Position numbers and translations under genes: made by a program. A DNA stretch of 31,016 nt from an uncultured Bacteroidota bacterium (lineage in GTDB: Bacteria; Bacteroidota; Bacteroidia; Flavobacteriales; TMED113). Of the stretch, positions 1-7,964 are shown piece after piece. The notes under the pieces were generated by a model. The model did no database searches. It was not told where the DNA came from and saw nothing but the letters and a program-made list of their open reading frames with translations. Within the stretch, counting starts at the first letter, position 1; every line of letters starts with the position of its first letter. The DNA lies in assembly GCA_902520385.1 (NCBI GenBank), contig CABYOB010000006.1, forward strand, positions 1 through 31,016, read 5' to 3'.

Positions 1-12
1 CATATAATATTA

Positions 13-1062
13 TTAAGGTTGGAAATTTGAATTTTGTATGAAGTTTTCATCAGACAAAGTTAATAAAAATGCTTTTAAATTATTTTTTTCCTGTTGAGTA
101 AGTAGTAAACCGGTTTGACCGGGAATACCATATGGGTTTGAATTTACATATTTCATTAACGGATCAACTGTAGGTGAATAGACACCACCAGAGTTATAAT
201 GATCAATAACTTCTTCTAAAGTATTAAACCTGCCATCATGCATATATGGAGCACTAAACTCAACGTTTCTTAAAGTTGGTGTTTTAAATAAACCTTTATC
301 TAATTCATTGCCTGTGACTTCATACAAACCTAAATCTGTAAAATTTTCATCTAATGCATTATTATGAAAAGAATTATCCATAAAATTTATGTTTCCGTGA
401 CAATGAAAACAATCTCCTCTCTCTGTTGTAAATATATTCAAACCATCTAATTCTTCATTAGTAAACATAACCTCTCCCCTTGTCCATTTATCATACCTAG
501 AATTGTATGAAATTAATGTTCTTTCAAACTGAGCAATTGCTTTAGCAACATGAGTTGAATCAATACAATCAATATTAAAAGCTTGCTTAAAAAGATTTCT
601 ATATTCACCACTTGCATTTAAATCATTTTCTACTTTTTCCCAATTATTAGCCATTTCAATAGGATTAGTTACTGGCTCAAAGACCTGATGTTCTAAACTT
701 GAAGCTGACCCATCCCAATTAAAGAAACTATTCCAACCAATATTTACTAAAGAAAACGCATTTCTAAATCCAAAATCACCATTAACTCCTATACTATATT
801 GATTAGGATCTGAAAAAGAATTTGCTTGAATATGACAAGACGCACATGAAATTGCATTATTACTACTTAAAATAGGATCAAAAAATAATTTTTTACCTAA
901 TGACACACCTTCTTGTGTAAGTAAATTATCTTCTGGTATTAACATTGTAGGAAAAACATCTGAAGGGTAAATTAGTGAGTATGGTGTTGTTTCAAAATCA
1001 TTATCATCCCCCTCTGGATGACAAGAAATAATTAATAATAAAAAAATGAAAAACTTTTTCAT
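13..1062 (-). CDS. Diheme cytochrome c peroxidase, MauG/MbnH-like lipoprotein
   Basis: This 349-residue protein belongs to the bacterial diheme peroxidase/MauG family, which reduces peroxide or oxidises a partner protein in the cell envelope. A short hydrophobic leader ends in IISC, so Cys14 is a likely lipidated residue. Two c-type heme sites are visible: C73-x2-C76-H77 (CASCH) and C218-x2-C221-H222 (CFHCH). Met274 in YMHDGRF sits where the axial ligand of the high-potential heme is expected. Length is normal for the family. The ATG at 1062 begins 9 bases after the stop of an MbnP-like gene. MbnH (a MauG relative) and MbnP work as a pair in copper handling, so a role in modifying that partner is inferred from context. 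An ordinary peroxide-scavenging peroxidase is the alternative. Family is certain; substrate is not. Confidence 0.9.
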   Translation of the reverse strand: MKKFFIFLLLIISCHPEGDDNDFETTPYSLIYPSDVFPTMLIPEDNLLTQEGVSLGKKLFFDPILSSNNAISCASCHIQANSFSDPNQYSIGVNGDFGFRNAFSLVNIGWNSFFNWDGSASSLEHQVFEPVTNPIEMANNWEKVENDLNASGEYRNLFKQAFNIDCIDSTHVAKAIAQFERTLISYNSRYDKWTRGEVMFTNEELDGLNIFTTERGDCFHCHGNINFMDNSFHNNALDENFTDLGLYEVTGNELDKGLFKTPTLRNVEFSAPYMHDGRFNTLEEVIDHYNSGGVYSPTVDPLMKYVNSNPYGIPGQTGLLLTQQEKNNLKAFLLTLSDENFIQNSNFQP

Positions 1063-1071
1063 ATAATTTTT

Positions 1072-1548
1072 TTAATTTCCTGAAACTGAAAAAACATCCT
1101 CTAACATATTGACTTGAATCACTGACTGCGCTTCTTCTGAACTCATAATTGCAGATCCATAATAATTAAAATCATAAACAGGATCGTTATATATATTATT
1201 AATATTCATATCAATATAAATTTTTGAATAAGTTTCAGTAGTGTTTAAATCAAAAGTATAATTAACAGAGTAATCATTTCCATATAAACCTCCAGTGTGA
1301 GTATTATAAAACTTCTGTTCTCCATAATTATCTAAATATCTACCTTCTAATTTCATATAATGATATCCACCACCCAAAGTAATAGGCCAAAGCATTAAAT
1401 TATGAAAATTATTGCTGTCATTTAGGTACAAATTTGTTGTATTATTGTTTTGAGAAAAGCCATATTTAAATGAAACAGAAATACATGGGCTTGAAATGTC
1501 TATGTTCTTTAATTTTAAAGAATTCTCATCATCAATATAGATATAGAA
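1072..1548 (-). CDS. MbnP-like protein, 5'-truncated (broken)
   Basis: The C-terminal part of an MbnP-like protein, a family of periplasmic copper-binding proteins partnered with MauG-type heme enzymes. The best family signature is LGGGYHYMKLEG, followed by a glycine- and aromatic-rich beta segment. The frame is open from 1548 to the stop at 1072. The only start-like codon near the 5' end is a TTG at 1431, but family-like residues (ENSLKLKN and on) continue upstream of it to about 1527, so 1431 is not a real start. There is no ATG, signal peptide or N-terminal half before the in-frame TAG at 1549-1551. The missing part ends exactly where a truncated protease gene begins on the other strand. 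As it stands the product would not be exported. It lies 9 bases ahead of the diheme peroxidase gene, the usual order for the pair. Confidence 0.65.
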   Translation of the reverse strand, partial: FYIYIDDENSLKLKNIDISSPCISVSFKYGFSQNNNTTNLYLNDSNNFHNLMLWPITLGGGYHYMKLEGRYLDNYGEQKFYNTHTGGLYGNDYSVNYTFDLNTTETYSKIYIDMNINNIYNDPVYDFNYYGSAIMSSEEAQSVIQVNMLEDVFSVSGN

Positions 1549-1551
1549 CTA
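1516..1551. other. Junction of two head-to-head genes that both lack 5' ends
   Basis: The MbnP-like frame on the minus strand runs into a TAG at 1549-1551. The subtilase frame on the plus strand runs back to a TAA at 1516-1518. Family-like protein sequence is recognisable on the minus strand up to about 1527 and on the plus strand from about 1537. Neither side has a start codon, signal peptide, promoter or spacer. A single join that removed the 5' ends and the shared upstream region of two divergent genes explains this. Whether it is a real deletion or an assembly or binning artefact cannot be told from the sequence. Confidence 0.65.
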
Positions 1552-3723
1552 GGCAAAATAGAGCCTATTAAATCTGAAAGTATTTCACATCTTCAAATAC
1601 AAGGTGGCAATAGTACTGAGCCAGGAATTGAAGCAATTAATGTTCGCCCACTGTGGGAAATGGGCTATACAGGAAAAGGAACTTTAGTATTTAATTATGA
1701 TACTGGTGTTTGGCCTACTCATCCTGCTTTTTCAAATAGATTTTTTGGAAATTTTTATCCAATAGAACAATGTTGGGACGGTTATTTTAGTGATACTCCA
1801 AATGGTTTAAATGATCACGGAACACATACTATGGGTATAATTGGAGGATTAGTCTCTGAAACTAATGACACGATTGGAAGTTCTTTTAATTGTTATTGGA
1901 TTGCTAATGACTTTGTAACATCAACTGTTGAAGAATTACCACCAGTAGTTGATATGGTAACTTCTTTTGAATGGGCATTAAACCCAGATGGAGATTTATC
2001 TACATCTTTTGATGTTCCTGATGTAATTAATAACTCTTGGAGATGGTATAATCCAATTGACACAGTACAGTGTGAAGGCTATATAGTTGATTTAATGAAT
2101 GTTATTGAAGTGGCTGGCATAGGAAATATTTTTTCTGCTGGAAATGATGGACCAAATAACGCAGGAGTAAAAGCTCCTCAAAGAATAAATTCCAATTTGG
2201 TTAATACATTTTGTGTCGGAAGTATAAATGCCAATTCCGAAGATCTAATGATAAGTACTTTTTCTACTAGAGGTCCAACACAATGCCCTAGTGAAGGTGG
2301 TTCCTTAGAAATATACCCAGAAGTGTCAGCACCAGGACAAGCAGTAAGATCAGCTTCTGGAGAAAATGGATTTGATGTAAAATCAGGAACTTCAATGGCT
2401 GCACCGCATGTTTCAGGTTGTTTTTTATTATTAAAAGAGGCTTTCCCCTTTTTAAGTGGCGAGGAAATTTTAACTGCAATATATTATACAGCTGTAGATT
2501 TAGGCGAAGCAGGGGAAGATAATATTTATGGAATGGGGATTATTAATGGTCTAGCTGCCTTTAATTACTTAGCAGAAATATATGAGCCAATATTACCTAA
2601 TAATACTGAAGATATTTCAATAATCAATATATCAAATACACCTGAAAAAATATCTTGTCAAAATTATTTTGAGCCTATAATTAATATTAAAAACCATGGT
2701 AACTCATTAGTTGAAGGAATCAAATTTTCATATTACAACAATGAAATATTACAAGATGAATTAATATTTTCAGATGTAATAATTAACTCCGGTGAAGAAG
2801 TAGAAATAAACCTACCAACAATACAAAATTACAATTATGGAGATGTTGAGTTATGTTTTGTTGTTGAACCTTTAAATTTTATTGAAGAAATAGACTATCA
2901 TAATAATAGAAGAATGATTAGATTTAAACATAAACCTAAATTTGAATTACCATACAGTGAAAATTTTGAATCCGGAATTAATTTAGATGATTGGCATATT
3001 ATAAACACTGATTTCAGTAGAACATGGGATAATGTAGAAACAATTGGCTTAGAAAATAGTGACAATTCAATATATGTAAATCTTTTTGGCTATAACCCAA
3101 GAGATGGACAAAAAGATGAAATTATAAGTCCAATTATAAATCTATCTGAAGATTCTATTCAAATGAGTTTTTCAGTATCATATCAAAAATACACCAATTC
3201 TTCAAAACAAGACACTTTGCAAATTTTTATATCAAATGATTGTGGAATATCTTTTGAAAATATAATTTATGAAAAAGGAGGAGATGATTTAAATACTTGG
3301 GATGTTGAAACCGAAAATTTTATACCATATGAAGAAGACCACTGGAGACAAGAAAATATCGCACTTAATGACTTTTCAGGTCAAGAAATATTATTGAAAA
3401 TGACCACAACTAACTACAGAGGAAATAACATCATAATAGACGAAGTAAATATATTTAATGAAAATGGATTAAATCTTAATCATTTTTCTGATGAAAAAAA
3501 CTATATATATCCTAATCCAACTAATGGAAAAATAAACATAAAATTAAAAGATAAATCAATCACGGATTATAAAATTATAAACTCTCTTGGGCAAATTATT
3601 AAAGAGAAAGAAATTTCTAATTATAATATTATTGAAGACTTAAGTGAACAACCAAAAGGAATCTATTTTATTAATTTAATTAGTGATGAAAGACACCAAA
3701 CTAAACAAATTATTATTCTTTAA
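1519..3723 (+). CDS. S8 subtilisin-like protease with T9SS sorting domain, 5'-truncated
   Basis: A secreted serine protease of family S8. The first ATG, at 1660, lies inside the conserved start of the catalytic domain (LWEMGYTGKG), and the frame stays open and protease-like back to about 1537, so the native start, signal peptide and most of the propeptide are missing. Counting from Met at 1660, the catalytic triad is intact: Asp14 (YDTGV), His53 (DHGTH) and Ser245 (SGTSMAAPH). A CARDB-like domain follows at about 315-425, then a jelly-roll domain of the MAM or choice-of-anchor type from about 428. A type A T9SS sorting domain starting YPNPTNGK fills 617-687. The stop overlaps the convergent YceI-like gene by 11 bases. 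Without a signal peptide the present product should stay in the cytoplasm. Family and sorting domain are sure; the truncation is clear, its origin is not. Confidence 0.85.
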   Translation, partial: RILIINIDIELGKIEPIKSESISHLQIQGGNSTEPGIEAINVRPLWEMGYTGKGTLVFNYDTGVWPTHPAFSNRFFGNFYPIEQCWDGYFSDTPNGLNDHGTHTMGIIGGLVSETNDTIGSSFNCYWIANDFVTSTVEELPPVVDMVTSFEWALNPDGDLSTSFDVPDVINNSWRWYNPIDTVQCEGYIVDLMNVIEVAGIGNIFSAGNDGPNNAGVKAPQRINSNLVNTFCVGSINANSEDLMISTFSTRGPTQCPSEGGSLEIYPEVSAPGQAVRSASGENGFDVKSGTSMAAPHVSGCFLLLKEAFPFLSGEEILTAIYYTAVDLGEAGEDNIYGMGIINGLAAFNYLAEIYEPILPNNTEDISIINISNTPEKISCQNYFEPIINIKNHGNSLVEGIKFSYYNNEILQDELIFSDVIINSGEEVEINLPTIQNYNYGDVELCFVVEPLNFIEEIDYHNNRRMIRFKHKPKFELPYSENFESGINLDDWHIINTDFSRTWDNVETIGLENSDNSIYVNLFGYNPRDGQKDEIISPIINLSEDSIQMSFSVSYQKYTNSSKQDTLQIFISNDCGISFENIIYEKGGDDLNTWDVETENFIPYEEDHWRQENIALNDFSGQEILLKMTTTNYRGNNIIIDEVNIFNENGLNLNHFSDEKNYIYPNPTNGKINIKLKDKSITDYKIINSLGQIIKEKEISNYNIIEDLSEQPKGIYFINLISDERHQTKQIIIL

Positions 3724-4321
3724 ATTCATTTAGAAAGCCTGATACTTTAACTTCTATTTTTTCTGATATATTATCTTTTAAAAGCTTTGGTATTTTAATT
3801 TTAAAATCATCTGTTTCAACGAAAAACATAGTAAAAAAATGTATTCTTTCATCTTCTAAAGTAATAACAACTTTTGTTTTTATATTTTTTTCCTCACCAT
3901 GAATACTTAATATCCCCTCAATAAAAATACCTTGATTGAAAACTTCTGATAATTGTTTAGAAATAATGTTTTGTTCATTTTCTAATGAACTTTTATTTAT
4001 TTCTTTTAAAACTTTTTCAATTTGATTCCCTAAACTATCTGACTGACCTTTAAAAATTGAGTGAGGAAATTTATCTGAATTCATATATTTATCATTGAAG
4101 TGAGTTTGCATCAAAGATCTTTTAAATGTAAATGATTTGATAGGCAAACGAAAAAAAAACTCACCTGAATTCATATCAATAATGCCTTGCAAATCTTCGG
4201 AAAAAGCAGTTATGTTTTCTAAAGGAGCATAAGAAAAAAAAGATGTCTTGGCTTCCGAAACTTTATATTTTTGACTAAAGCAAAATATTGGTATAAAAAT
4301 TAATAGTATATATTTTTTCAT
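3713..4321 (-). CDS. YceI-like periplasmic protein
   Basis: A 202-residue protein of the YceI family, lipocalin-like beta barrels thought to bind isoprenoid or other amphiphilic ligands in the periplasm. An N-terminal signal peptide is clear (hydrophobic stretch ending CFSQ at about residue 17). The family pattern is seen in the middle: a GEFFFRLPIKSF strand, then SLMQTHFNDKYMNSDKFPHS, which matches the usual 'MQ.HF...YM.SD.FP' block. The ATG overlaps the stop of the DUF5777 gene by four bases (ATGA), so the two are translationally coupled. It is the last gene of a run that starts with the S9 peptidase, and its 3' end overlaps the convergent subtilase gene by 11 bases. The ligand is unknown. 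The pairing with a heme lipoprotein and DUF5777 barrel suggests a shared envelope redox task, which is inference. Confidence 0.8.
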   Translation of the reverse strand: MKKYILLIFIPIFCFSQKYKVSEAKTSFFSYAPLENITAFSEDLQGIIDMNSGEFFFRLPIKSFTFKRSLMQTHFNDKYMNSDKFPHSIFKGQSDSLGNQIEKVLKEINKSSLENEQNIISKQLSEVFNQGIFIEGILSIHGEEKNIKTKVVITLEDERIHFFTMFFVETDDFKIKIPKLLKDNISEKIEVKVSGFLNEFKE

Positions 4322-5190
4322 TTTAATGTAAATTCTCTACTTATATTAAATCCAAAATGTATTCCTCCTTCTCCCCAACTTTGATTTGTTTCTGTTAAAA
4401 AACCAACTTCATACATAGGTAATGAATTAGTAATATGTAACTGGAATACATGCCCACCTGTTTCTATATCTAGGCCAATTGAAAGGGAATTATAAAATTG
4501 ATTTTGATTTATTAAAACCCCATCCTTTTCAGTAATTCTATAATAATACTCAACATTAAGAGATGTGCTTTTAGTAACATTATACTTTATAGCTGAACCT
4601 AACAAATAAACGTCATTAAAAAAATAAGGTGATTGAACCATATTACGATGTATAAAAGTGGGCATCAATTGAATGGATAATTTATCATTTAATTTAGATG
4701 CAACTAGTAATTGATTACAATATGAAACTCTTCCCAAAAAAGGATAGTTATCCTGATTTTTCCTTAAACTTTCTATTGAAACACTGCTAAAAAAAACCAA
4801 AGAAAATGGTATATTTTGTTTTCCATTTTGTCTATAAATAGAATATTTAAAAAATCCATCATAGTTTTTTTTATAACTACTTCGACCTATTCCTATCATT
4901 ATACTATTTGACAAACCATACTCCAAACCCATCCTTATTGTAGCTTGATCTAAACCAAATAATTCATAAAAACCAGTGTTTAAAGCCCCAAATCTATGTG
5001 AAATTCTAACATCTAATGCACTTGGGGCAAACATTTCAATAGAATGACCGTTTATAATTCTAGTAGACATAAACGTAGATGTGGTAAAATAATTATCTCC
5101 TACTGGCTCTAAAAAACTCTCTAAATTACTTTGAGAGTAAGTCAAAGAAAATGAAAACAAAAAAATAAATACTTTATTCAGCCAATCCAT
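4318..5190 (-). CDS. DUF5777 family outer-membrane beta-barrel protein
   Basis: A 290-residue protein with a cleavable signal peptide (ending around LTYSQ, residue 20) and alternating hydrophobic strands typical of an outer-membrane barrel. The conserved DUF5777 features are present: the early TFMSTRIINGHS segment, the SHRFG motif, FGLDQATIRMGLEYG, and IGIGRSS..K.YDGF. No catalytic residues are evident and the function of the family is not established. It starts inside the 3' end of the mono-heme lipoprotein gene (17-base overlap) and ends in an ATGA overlap with the YceI-like gene, so all three are made together. A role as porin or outer-membrane partner of the heme lipoprotein is possible but not shown by the sequence. 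Confidence 0.8.
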   Translation of the reverse strand: MDWLNKVFIFLFSFSLTYSQSNLESFLEPVGDNYFTTSTFMSTRIINGHSIEMFAPSALDVRISHRFGALNTGFYELFGLDQATIRMGLEYGLSNSIMIGIGRSSYKKNYDGFFKYSIYRQNGKQNIPFSLVFFSSVSIESLRKNQDNYPFLGRVSYCNQLLVASKLNDKLSIQLMPTFIHRNMVQSPYFFNDVYLLGSAIKYNVTKSTSLNVEYYYRITEKDGVLINQNQFYNSLSIGLDIETGGHVFQLHITNSLPMYEVGFLTETNQSWGEGGIHFGFNISREFTLK

Positions 5191-5554
5191 TATCTACCCA
5201 ATTTTTAAATTGCAATTTTTCACATTCAGTTAAAGGAATCATACCAACTGGCGGCATTAGATTATTGTCTATCTGATAACACAAATCATAATTTAACATA
5301 CTATTATATGAAGATAGATTAACTCCATGATTATTTCCAGATTGTGAATGACAAACAATACATTTATTTTCAATCAAAGCTGCAATTTGATTTTGATATG
5401 TAATATTTTCTAATTCACAATCTTTTTGAATTAGAAAATTGGAGAAATCTGTATTATCCCATTCACAGTTAAAATTTAAAAAATAATCTTCTTGATTATT
5501 ATTTGTGCAACTCAAAAATACACAACAACTAAAAAAAATGAATAATCTACTCAT
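5174..5554 (-). CDS. Mono-heme c-type cytochrome lipoprotein
   Basis: A small (126-residue) envelope cytochrome. A hydrophobic leader ends in the lipobox FLSC, giving a lipidated N-terminal cysteine. One heme site, CIVCH, follows at mid-protein, and MPPVGM with LTECEKLQFKNWVDNG near the C terminus resembles the Met-ligand and final helix of planctomycete-type cytochrome c domains. The frame could start at a TTG at 5563, but an ATG three codons later (5554), directly before MSRLFIFF, gives a normal lipoprotein leader and is preferred. This start overlaps the stop of the S9 peptidase gene, and the 3' end overlaps the DUF5777 gene by 17 bases. Electron transfer at the periplasmic face of a membrane is expected; the redox partner is unknown. 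Confidence 0.8.
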   Translation of the reverse strand: MSRLFIFFSCCVFLSCTNNNQEDYFLNFNCEWDNTDFSNFLIQKDCELENITYQNQIAALIENKCIVCHSQSGNNHGVNLSSYNSMLNYDLCYQIDNNLMPPVGMIPLTECEKLQFKNWVDNGLAE

Positions 5555-7658
5555 TATTATCAATTATATATTTTAACACTTTTTCCATTAAATGCAATCT
5601 ATCTTCACCTCTAATATTATGCGGATGACTAGGATACAGAAAATAATCAATTGGTATATTATTTTCTATGCAATTTTCAATAAATTGTAAAGAGTGTTGA
5701 ACCACTACAACATCATCTATTAATCCATGTATCATCAATAAATCAGAATTTAAGTTTTTAACCTTATTGTTTAAGTTTGTAGCAAGATAACCGTCAGGGT
5801 TTTTAATTGGCGTTTCCATATATCTTTCAGTATACATGACCTCATACAAAGACCAATCTGTCACAGGGCCACCCGCAACACCACAAGTAAAAAAATCTGG
5901 ATAATTAAGTAATAAGTTTGTTGTCATAAAACCACCATAGCTCCACCCATGTAATGCAATTCTGTTTGGATCAACATAATCTAAAGACTTTAAATAATTA
6001 TAACCTGTTATTTGATCCTTCATCTCAATATCGCCTAATTTTTTAAATATAACTTGCTCAAATTCTTTTCCTCTATTTTCTGATCCCCTTCCATCAATAG
6101 TAAATACTAGATAGTCTTGATTTGCCAAATAATACATCCAAAGAGGAGTGTTCGATAACCAAGAATTAGTAATCAACTGAATTTGAGGACCATTGTATAC
6201 ATATATTAATACTGGGTACTTTTTATTTTTATCAAAATTATAAGGCTTAATAAGCCTAGTGTTAAGAAAAGTATTACTTTCATTAGAAACTTTTATTAAC
6301 TCTGTAAAACCTATATTGAAATCTGAAAGAGGATTGTTAGAATCCAATAATTTATAAATAAATTCCCCTTCTGCATTAATTATTTGAATTATTCTAGGAA
6401 GTTTCAAATTAGAAAATTCATCAATAAAAAAATTACCAGTAGGACTCATTTTAAACTTGTGATATCCAGGAAATTCAGAAGATAAATTTTTTTGTGCTTT
6501 TTTATTTTTTTCTTTTAAATCAAAATTATAAAGATGAACATCCAAGCCATCATCAGAAAAAGCTGAAAAGTAGATTATATTATTTTTAAAACCTAAATAA
6601 TCTTTTACTACTATTTGACCATGTGTTACTTTTTTAATTAATTTCCCTTTCTTATTATATAAATATAAATGATCATAACCCTCTTTTTCAGATCTCCATA
6701 AAAACTTTTCATTATCTAAAAATATCATTGGATGTACAGGATGAACATATTTTTCATCTTTTTCCTCTAAAATAGTCTTTAAATATAAACCTGAACTTGC
6801 ATCATACTTATTTAATTTTAAATGATTCTGATCTCTATTTAAAATTGCAACATAAATATATTTTTCAGATGGACCCCAGCATATATTAGTTAAATAATGA
6901 TCTTTTGAATCACCTGTTTGCAAATAAATAGTTTTTTTAGAATCAATATCATAAATGCCAATTTCGACGTACTCACTATAATCTCCAGACATTGGATATT
7001 TTATATTTTTTACCCTAGAAGTTGTATCTGAAGAAATTAATAATGGATAATTGTCAACTTTTTTCTGATTATTTTTATAAAAAGCTAATTTATTACCATT
7101 TGGAGACCAAAACGTTCCTTTATAAATTCCAAATTCATGTCTATGGACTACCTGACCATATATAATATCTTCTTCTTCTTTATTTATTTGTTGACTAGTA
7201 TCTGCATCAGCTACAAATAAGTTATTATCGTAAGTATATGCTAATAAATTTCTGTTAAAATTATAATCTTTATTTAAAGCATTTTCATTATGTTCTAAAT
7301 ATAATACAGGCTTTCTACCTCTTTTTGTATTAAATAAAAAAATTTGATTTTTGTTTTCGAACTTAAAACTATGGTTTGTAACCCATTTAATATTTGGAAA
7401 ATTAGATAAACCTAAAGTCTTTAATTCATCTAGACAAACTTGATCAATTAAACTATTTTTATCGTTAAAAATTAACAAACAATTATCTTTTTTGTAACTA
7501 TAAAAATCTTGTGACTTTTGCCACTCTAAGTTGGATAAATTTTTAGGATAAAAGTCAGTCCATCTTTTTAAAACAGCATCACTTAATAATAATTCTTTTT
7601 GAGAAAAAGAATTTAAACATATAAAACAAAAAAGAATAATAAAATTTCTATATATCAT
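5547..7658 (-). CDS. S9 family peptidase (dipeptidyl peptidase IV-like)
   Basis: A 703-residue exported serine peptidase of the prolyl oligopeptidase family, DPP IV branch, which removes N-terminal dipeptides from peptides in the periplasm. The N-terminal leader (MIYRNFIILFCFICLNSFSQ) is a signal peptide. A beta-propeller domain covers roughly residues 90-470 and the alpha/beta hydrolase domain the rest. The nucleophile is Ser573 in GWSYGG; the acid is an Asp in the GLIDDVV segment and the base is His in SHPHNI. The open frame extends to an ATG at 7694, but that codon lies inside a terminator hairpin and would place 12 extra residues before the signal peptide, so 7658 is chosen. It heads an overlapping set with the heme lipoprotein, DUF5777 and YceI genes. 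Substrate range is unknown. Confidence 0.9.
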   Translation of the reverse strand: MIYRNFIILFCFICLNSFSQKELLLSDAVLKRWTDFYPKNLSNLEWQKSQDFYSYKKDNCLLIFNDKNSLIDQVCLDELKTLGLSNFPNIKWVTNHSFKFENKNQIFLFNTKRGRKPVLYLEHNENALNKDYNFNRNLLAYTYDNNLFVADADTSQQINKEEEDIIYGQVVHRHEFGIYKGTFWSPNGNKLAFYKNNQKKVDNYPLLISSDTTSRVKNIKYPMSGDYSEYVEIGIYDIDSKKTIYLQTGDSKDHYLTNICWGPSEKYIYVAILNRDQNHLKLNKYDASSGLYLKTILEEKDEKYVHPVHPMIFLDNEKFLWRSEKEGYDHLYLYNKKGKLIKKVTHGQIVVKDYLGFKNNIIYFSAFSDDGLDVHLYNFDLKEKNKKAQKNLSSEFPGYHKFKMSPTGNFFIDEFSNLKLPRIIQIINAEGEFIYKLLDSNNPLSDFNIGFTELIKVSNESNTFLNTRLIKPYNFDKNKKYPVLIYVYNGPQIQLITNSWLSNTPLWMYYLANQDYLVFTIDGRGSENRGKEFEQVIFKKLGDIEMKDQITGYNYLKSLDYVDPNRIALHGWSYGGFMTTNLLLNYPDFFTCGVAGGPVTDWSLYEVMYTERYMETPIKNPDGYLATNLNNKVKNLNSDLLMIHGLIDDVVVVQHSLQFIENCIENNIPIDYFLYPSHPHNIRGEDRLHLMEKVLKYIIDNNE

Positions 7659-7674
7659 AATATAACAATGATAC

Positions 7675-7721
7675 AAAAAAAAAGCGGAACACATTATCTT
7701 AAATAAGTTGTATTCCGCTTT
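7675..7721 (-). terminator. Rho-independent terminator of the tRNA-Ile/tRNA-Ala transcript
   Basis: Arms at 7681-7689 and 7713-7721 form a perfect 9-bp stem (AAAGCGGAA with its complement), with three more pairs inside after a mismatch. On the minus strand the second arm runs into nine T residues (7683-7675). The stem starts two bases after the end of tRNA-Ala, so it ends the tRNA transcript. It sits only 17 bases before the S9 peptidase start codon. Confidence 0.8.
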
Positions 7722-7723
7722 AG

Positions 7724-7797
7724 TGGAGAATGTCGGAGTCGAACCGACGACCTCCTGCGTGCAAGGCAGGCGCTCTAGCCAGCTGAGCTAATCCCCC
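7724..7797 (-). tRNA. tRNA-Ala (anticodon TGC)
   Basis: A 74-base cloverleaf with acceptor GGGGGAT, D arm GCTC/GAGC, anticodon stem CCTGC/GCAGG with loop CTTGCAC, and T arm GTCGG/CCGAC. The anticodon is TGC. The acceptor stem contains two G-U pairs. CCA is not encoded. It lies 16 bases after tRNA-Ile and is followed at once by a terminator. Confidence 0.97.
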
Positions 7798-7813
7798 AAT
7801 TATATCTTTCAAG

Positions 7814-7887
7814 TAGTCTCGGGCAGACTTGAACTGCCGACCTCTACATTATCAGTGTAGCGCTCTAACCAGCTGAGCTACGAGACT
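7814..7887 (-). tRNA. tRNA-Ile (anticodon GAT)
   Basis: A 74-base cloverleaf with acceptor AGTCTCG/CGAGACT, D arm GCTC/GAGC, anticodon stem CTACA/TGTAG with loop CTGATAA, and T arm GGCAG/CTGCC. The anticodon is GAT. CCA is not encoded. It is transcribed ahead of tRNA-Ala; this pair is most often found in the spacer of rRNA operons, but no rRNA is present here. Confidence 0.97.
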
Positions 7888-7926
7888 TCAAAATTCATTT
7901 TATAAAGAGCAAATAAAAAATGAGAG

Positions 7927-7958
7927 CAAATATACAACCAACTTTTATATAAAACAAC
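7927..7958 (-). promoter_or_regulatory. Bacteroidota-type promoter for tRNA-Ile/tRNA-Ala
   Basis: Read on the minus strand, GTTG (7958-7955) is followed after 20 bases by TATATTTG (7934-7927). This fits the Bacteroidota pattern of a -33 TTG element and a -7 TAnnTTTG element with a spacer near 19. Transcription would start near 7920, about 33 bases ahead of tRNA-Ile. Confidence 0.6.
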
Positions 7959-7964
7959 TAATTT

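Noticed and set aside
1..3. An ATG on the minus strand at the window edge, nine bases after the peroxidase stop
   Set aside because: It could begin the next gene of the operon, but no further codon is visible, so it cannot be supported.
1072..1431. TTG at 1431 as start of the MbnP-like gene
   Set aside because: Family-like sequence continues upstream in frame to about 1527 and no signal peptide would result.
1660..1662. ATG at 1660 as native start of the subtilase
   Set aside because: It falls inside the conserved beginning of the catalytic domain, and the frame upstream still reads as protease propeptide sequence.
7724..7887. An rRNA operon around the Ile/Ala tRNA pair
   Set aside because: Both flanks are protein-coding or terminator sequence; no 16S, 23S or 5S sequence is present.
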